Source: an uncultured Mesorhizobium sp. (GTDB lineage Bacteria; Pseudomonadota; Alphaproteobacteria; Rhizobiales; Rhizobiaceae). Taken from it: a stretch of DNA of 6,188 nucleotides. Made by a program: the position numbers and the translations under genes. Location: positions 1 through 6,188 of the forward strand of contig CATMOC010000241.1 of the NCBI GenBank assembly GCA_950071955.1, given 5' to 3'. The notes beneath the pieces were generated by a model. It was not told the origin of the DNA. It did not search any database and saw only the letters and a program-made list of their open reading frames with translations. Position 1 is the first letter of the stretch; each line of letters starts with the position of its first letter. Positions 5,284-6,188 of the stretch are shown piece by piece.

Positions 5284-6188
5284 ATGACGGTCAAGGAAGG
5301 CGATCCGATCTGGGAGGGCGACGAGGCCTTCAGGAACTCGTCGAACCCTGCCCGCTTCATGGACTGGTTGCGGCAGGAACGCGGGCTCGATTTCTCCTCC
5401 TACGAGGCGATGCTGGACTGGTCGACGGACGAAATCGAGGCATTCTGGGCCGCCATCTGGGACTATTTCGGCATCATCTCCGAAACGCCCTACGACTGCG
5501 TTCTCCAGGCGCGCACCATGCCGGGCGCTTCGTGGTTTCCGGGCAGCCGCGTCAATTACGCCGAGCATATCCTGCGCCGCGAGGGCGACCATCCCGACCG
5601 CACCGTCTTCCACCATCTGTCCGAGACCCGTCCGCTGGCCGAGATGACATGGGGTGACCTCGGCACGAAGGTCCGCATCCTGGCGACACGGCTGCGCGAG
5701 CGTGGCGTCGGCCCCGGCGATCGGGTCGTCTCCTACATGCCGAACGTGCCGGAGACGATCATCGCCATGCTGGCGACCACGGGGATCGGCGCCGTCTGGT
5801 CGTCGGCCGCGCCGGAGTTCGGCGTCAAGACGGTCGCCGACCGGTTCTCTCAGATCGAGCCGAAGGTGCTCTTCGCCGCGGACGGCTACCGCTTCGGCGG
5901 CAGGGATTTCGTCCGCTTGGCCGAGATCGAGGAGATCGCCGCCGGCCTGCCGAGCCTGGAGACGATCGTCTGGCTCGACTACCTCGGCAACCGCGAGCGC
6001 CCTAAGACGCAGGCCGAGATCGTCGCCTGGGACGAGATGACGGGAGGCGAACCGGTCGCGGCGGAGGACTTCCGCTACGAGCGCGTCGCGCACGACCACC
6101 CGCTTTGGATCCTGTTCTCCTCGGGCACGACCGGCCTGCCAAAGGCCATCGTGCACAGCCATGTCGGTATCATCGTCGAGCACTACAA
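5284..6188 (+). CDS. aacS: Acetoacetyl-CoA synthetase, N-terminal part (cut by window edge)
   Basis: ATP-dependent ligase (ANL superfamily) activating acetoacetate to acetoacetyl-CoA in the cytoplasm. About 301 codons are visible of a family length near 650. The N-terminal region has the pattern of this family: W10 near the start, FMDWLRQERG (25-34), WSTDEIEAFWAAIWDYFGI (46-64) and PGASWFPGSRVNYAEH (80-95). The ATP-binding P-loop is SSGTTGLPKAIVHSH (279-293); the KAIVHSH ending is typical of acetoacetyl-CoA rather than acetyl-CoA synthetases, which usually have SGSTGKPKG. In rhizobia this enzyme acts after 3-hydroxybutyrate dehydrogenase in polyhydroxybutyrate breakdown (acsA2 in Sinorhizobium meliloti). 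The ATG at 5284 follows AGGAG (5274-5278) at 5 nt, a strong start. The adenylation lid, catalytic lysine and C-terminus lie outside the window. The reading frame is intact to the edge. Confidence 0.93.
   Translation, partial: MTVKEGDPIWEGDEAFRNSSNPARFMDWLRQERGLDFSSYEAMLDWSTDEIEAFWAAIWDYFGIISETPYDCVLQARTMPGASWFPGSRVNYAEHILRREGDHPDRTVFHHLSETRPLAEMTWGDLGTKVRILATRLRERGVGPGDRVVSYMPNVPETIIAMLATTGIGAVWSSAAPEFGVKTVADRFSQIEPKVLFAADGYRFGGRDFVRLAEIEEIAAGLPSLETIVWLDYLGNRERPKTQAEIVAWDEMTGGEPVAAEDFRYERVAHDHPLWILFSSGTTGLPKAIVHSHVGIIVEHY

Noticed and set aside
3903..5360. A 485-codon minus-strand open frame antisense to the transporter gene
   Set aside because: The product is low in complexity (runs of D, R, H, G, Q) and overlaps the clearly coding transporter and the ends of bpt and aacS. 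It is a composition shadow.
5116..6183. A 355-codon minus-strand open frame antisense to aacS
   Set aside because: It mirrors the codon structure of aacS, which has clear family motifs on the plus strand.

Overview
The window looks like chromosomal DNA from a GC-rich alphaproteobacterium, most likely a member of the Hyphomicrobiales (Rhizobiales). The reasons are high GC at third codon positions, protein sequences of rhizobial style, and an RDD membrane protein directly followed by a bacterial ATE-type aminoacyl-tRNA-protein transferase. The assignment is from recognition only; no search was run. I see no tRNA, rRNA, CRISPR array, insertion sequence or phage gene. All visible genes are intact except the last, which is cut by the window edge.

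Layout: (1) positions 66-1241, plus strand, a DUF3095 protein that looks like a distant relative of class III nucleotide cyclases. (2) 1264-2655, minus strand, sthA, the soluble FAD-dependent NAD(P) transhydrogenase, which converges on the DUF3095 gene with a 22-bp gap. (3) 2656-2830, a divergent intergenic region holding a good candidate sthA promoter and a striking pair of palindromes just upstream of the sthA ribosome binding site. (4) 2831-3301, plus, a small RDD-family membrane protein. (5) 3407-4165, plus, bpt, a leucyl/arginyl-tRNA-protein transferase of the N-degron pathway. (6) 4299-5198, plus, a DMT/EamA-family transporter with about ten membrane segments. (7) 5284 to the window end, plus, the N-terminal part (about 301 codons) of acetoacetyl-CoA synthetase.

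The genes do not form one obvious pathway. SthA balances NADPH against NADH, acetoacetyl-CoA synthetase feeds acetoacetate (ketone body or polyhydroxybutyrate breakdown) into central metabolism, and Bpt marks proteins for ClpS/ClpAP degradation. This reads as an ordinary core-genome neighbourhood, not an accessory island, and I found no clear new multi-gene system. The two observations most worth following are the duplicated TGCGWCGCA palindrome in the sthA leader (centres 21 bp apart, also able to fold as an RNA hairpin) and the cyclase-like aspartate pair in the DUF3095 protein, where other cyclase catalytic positions appear to be replaced.
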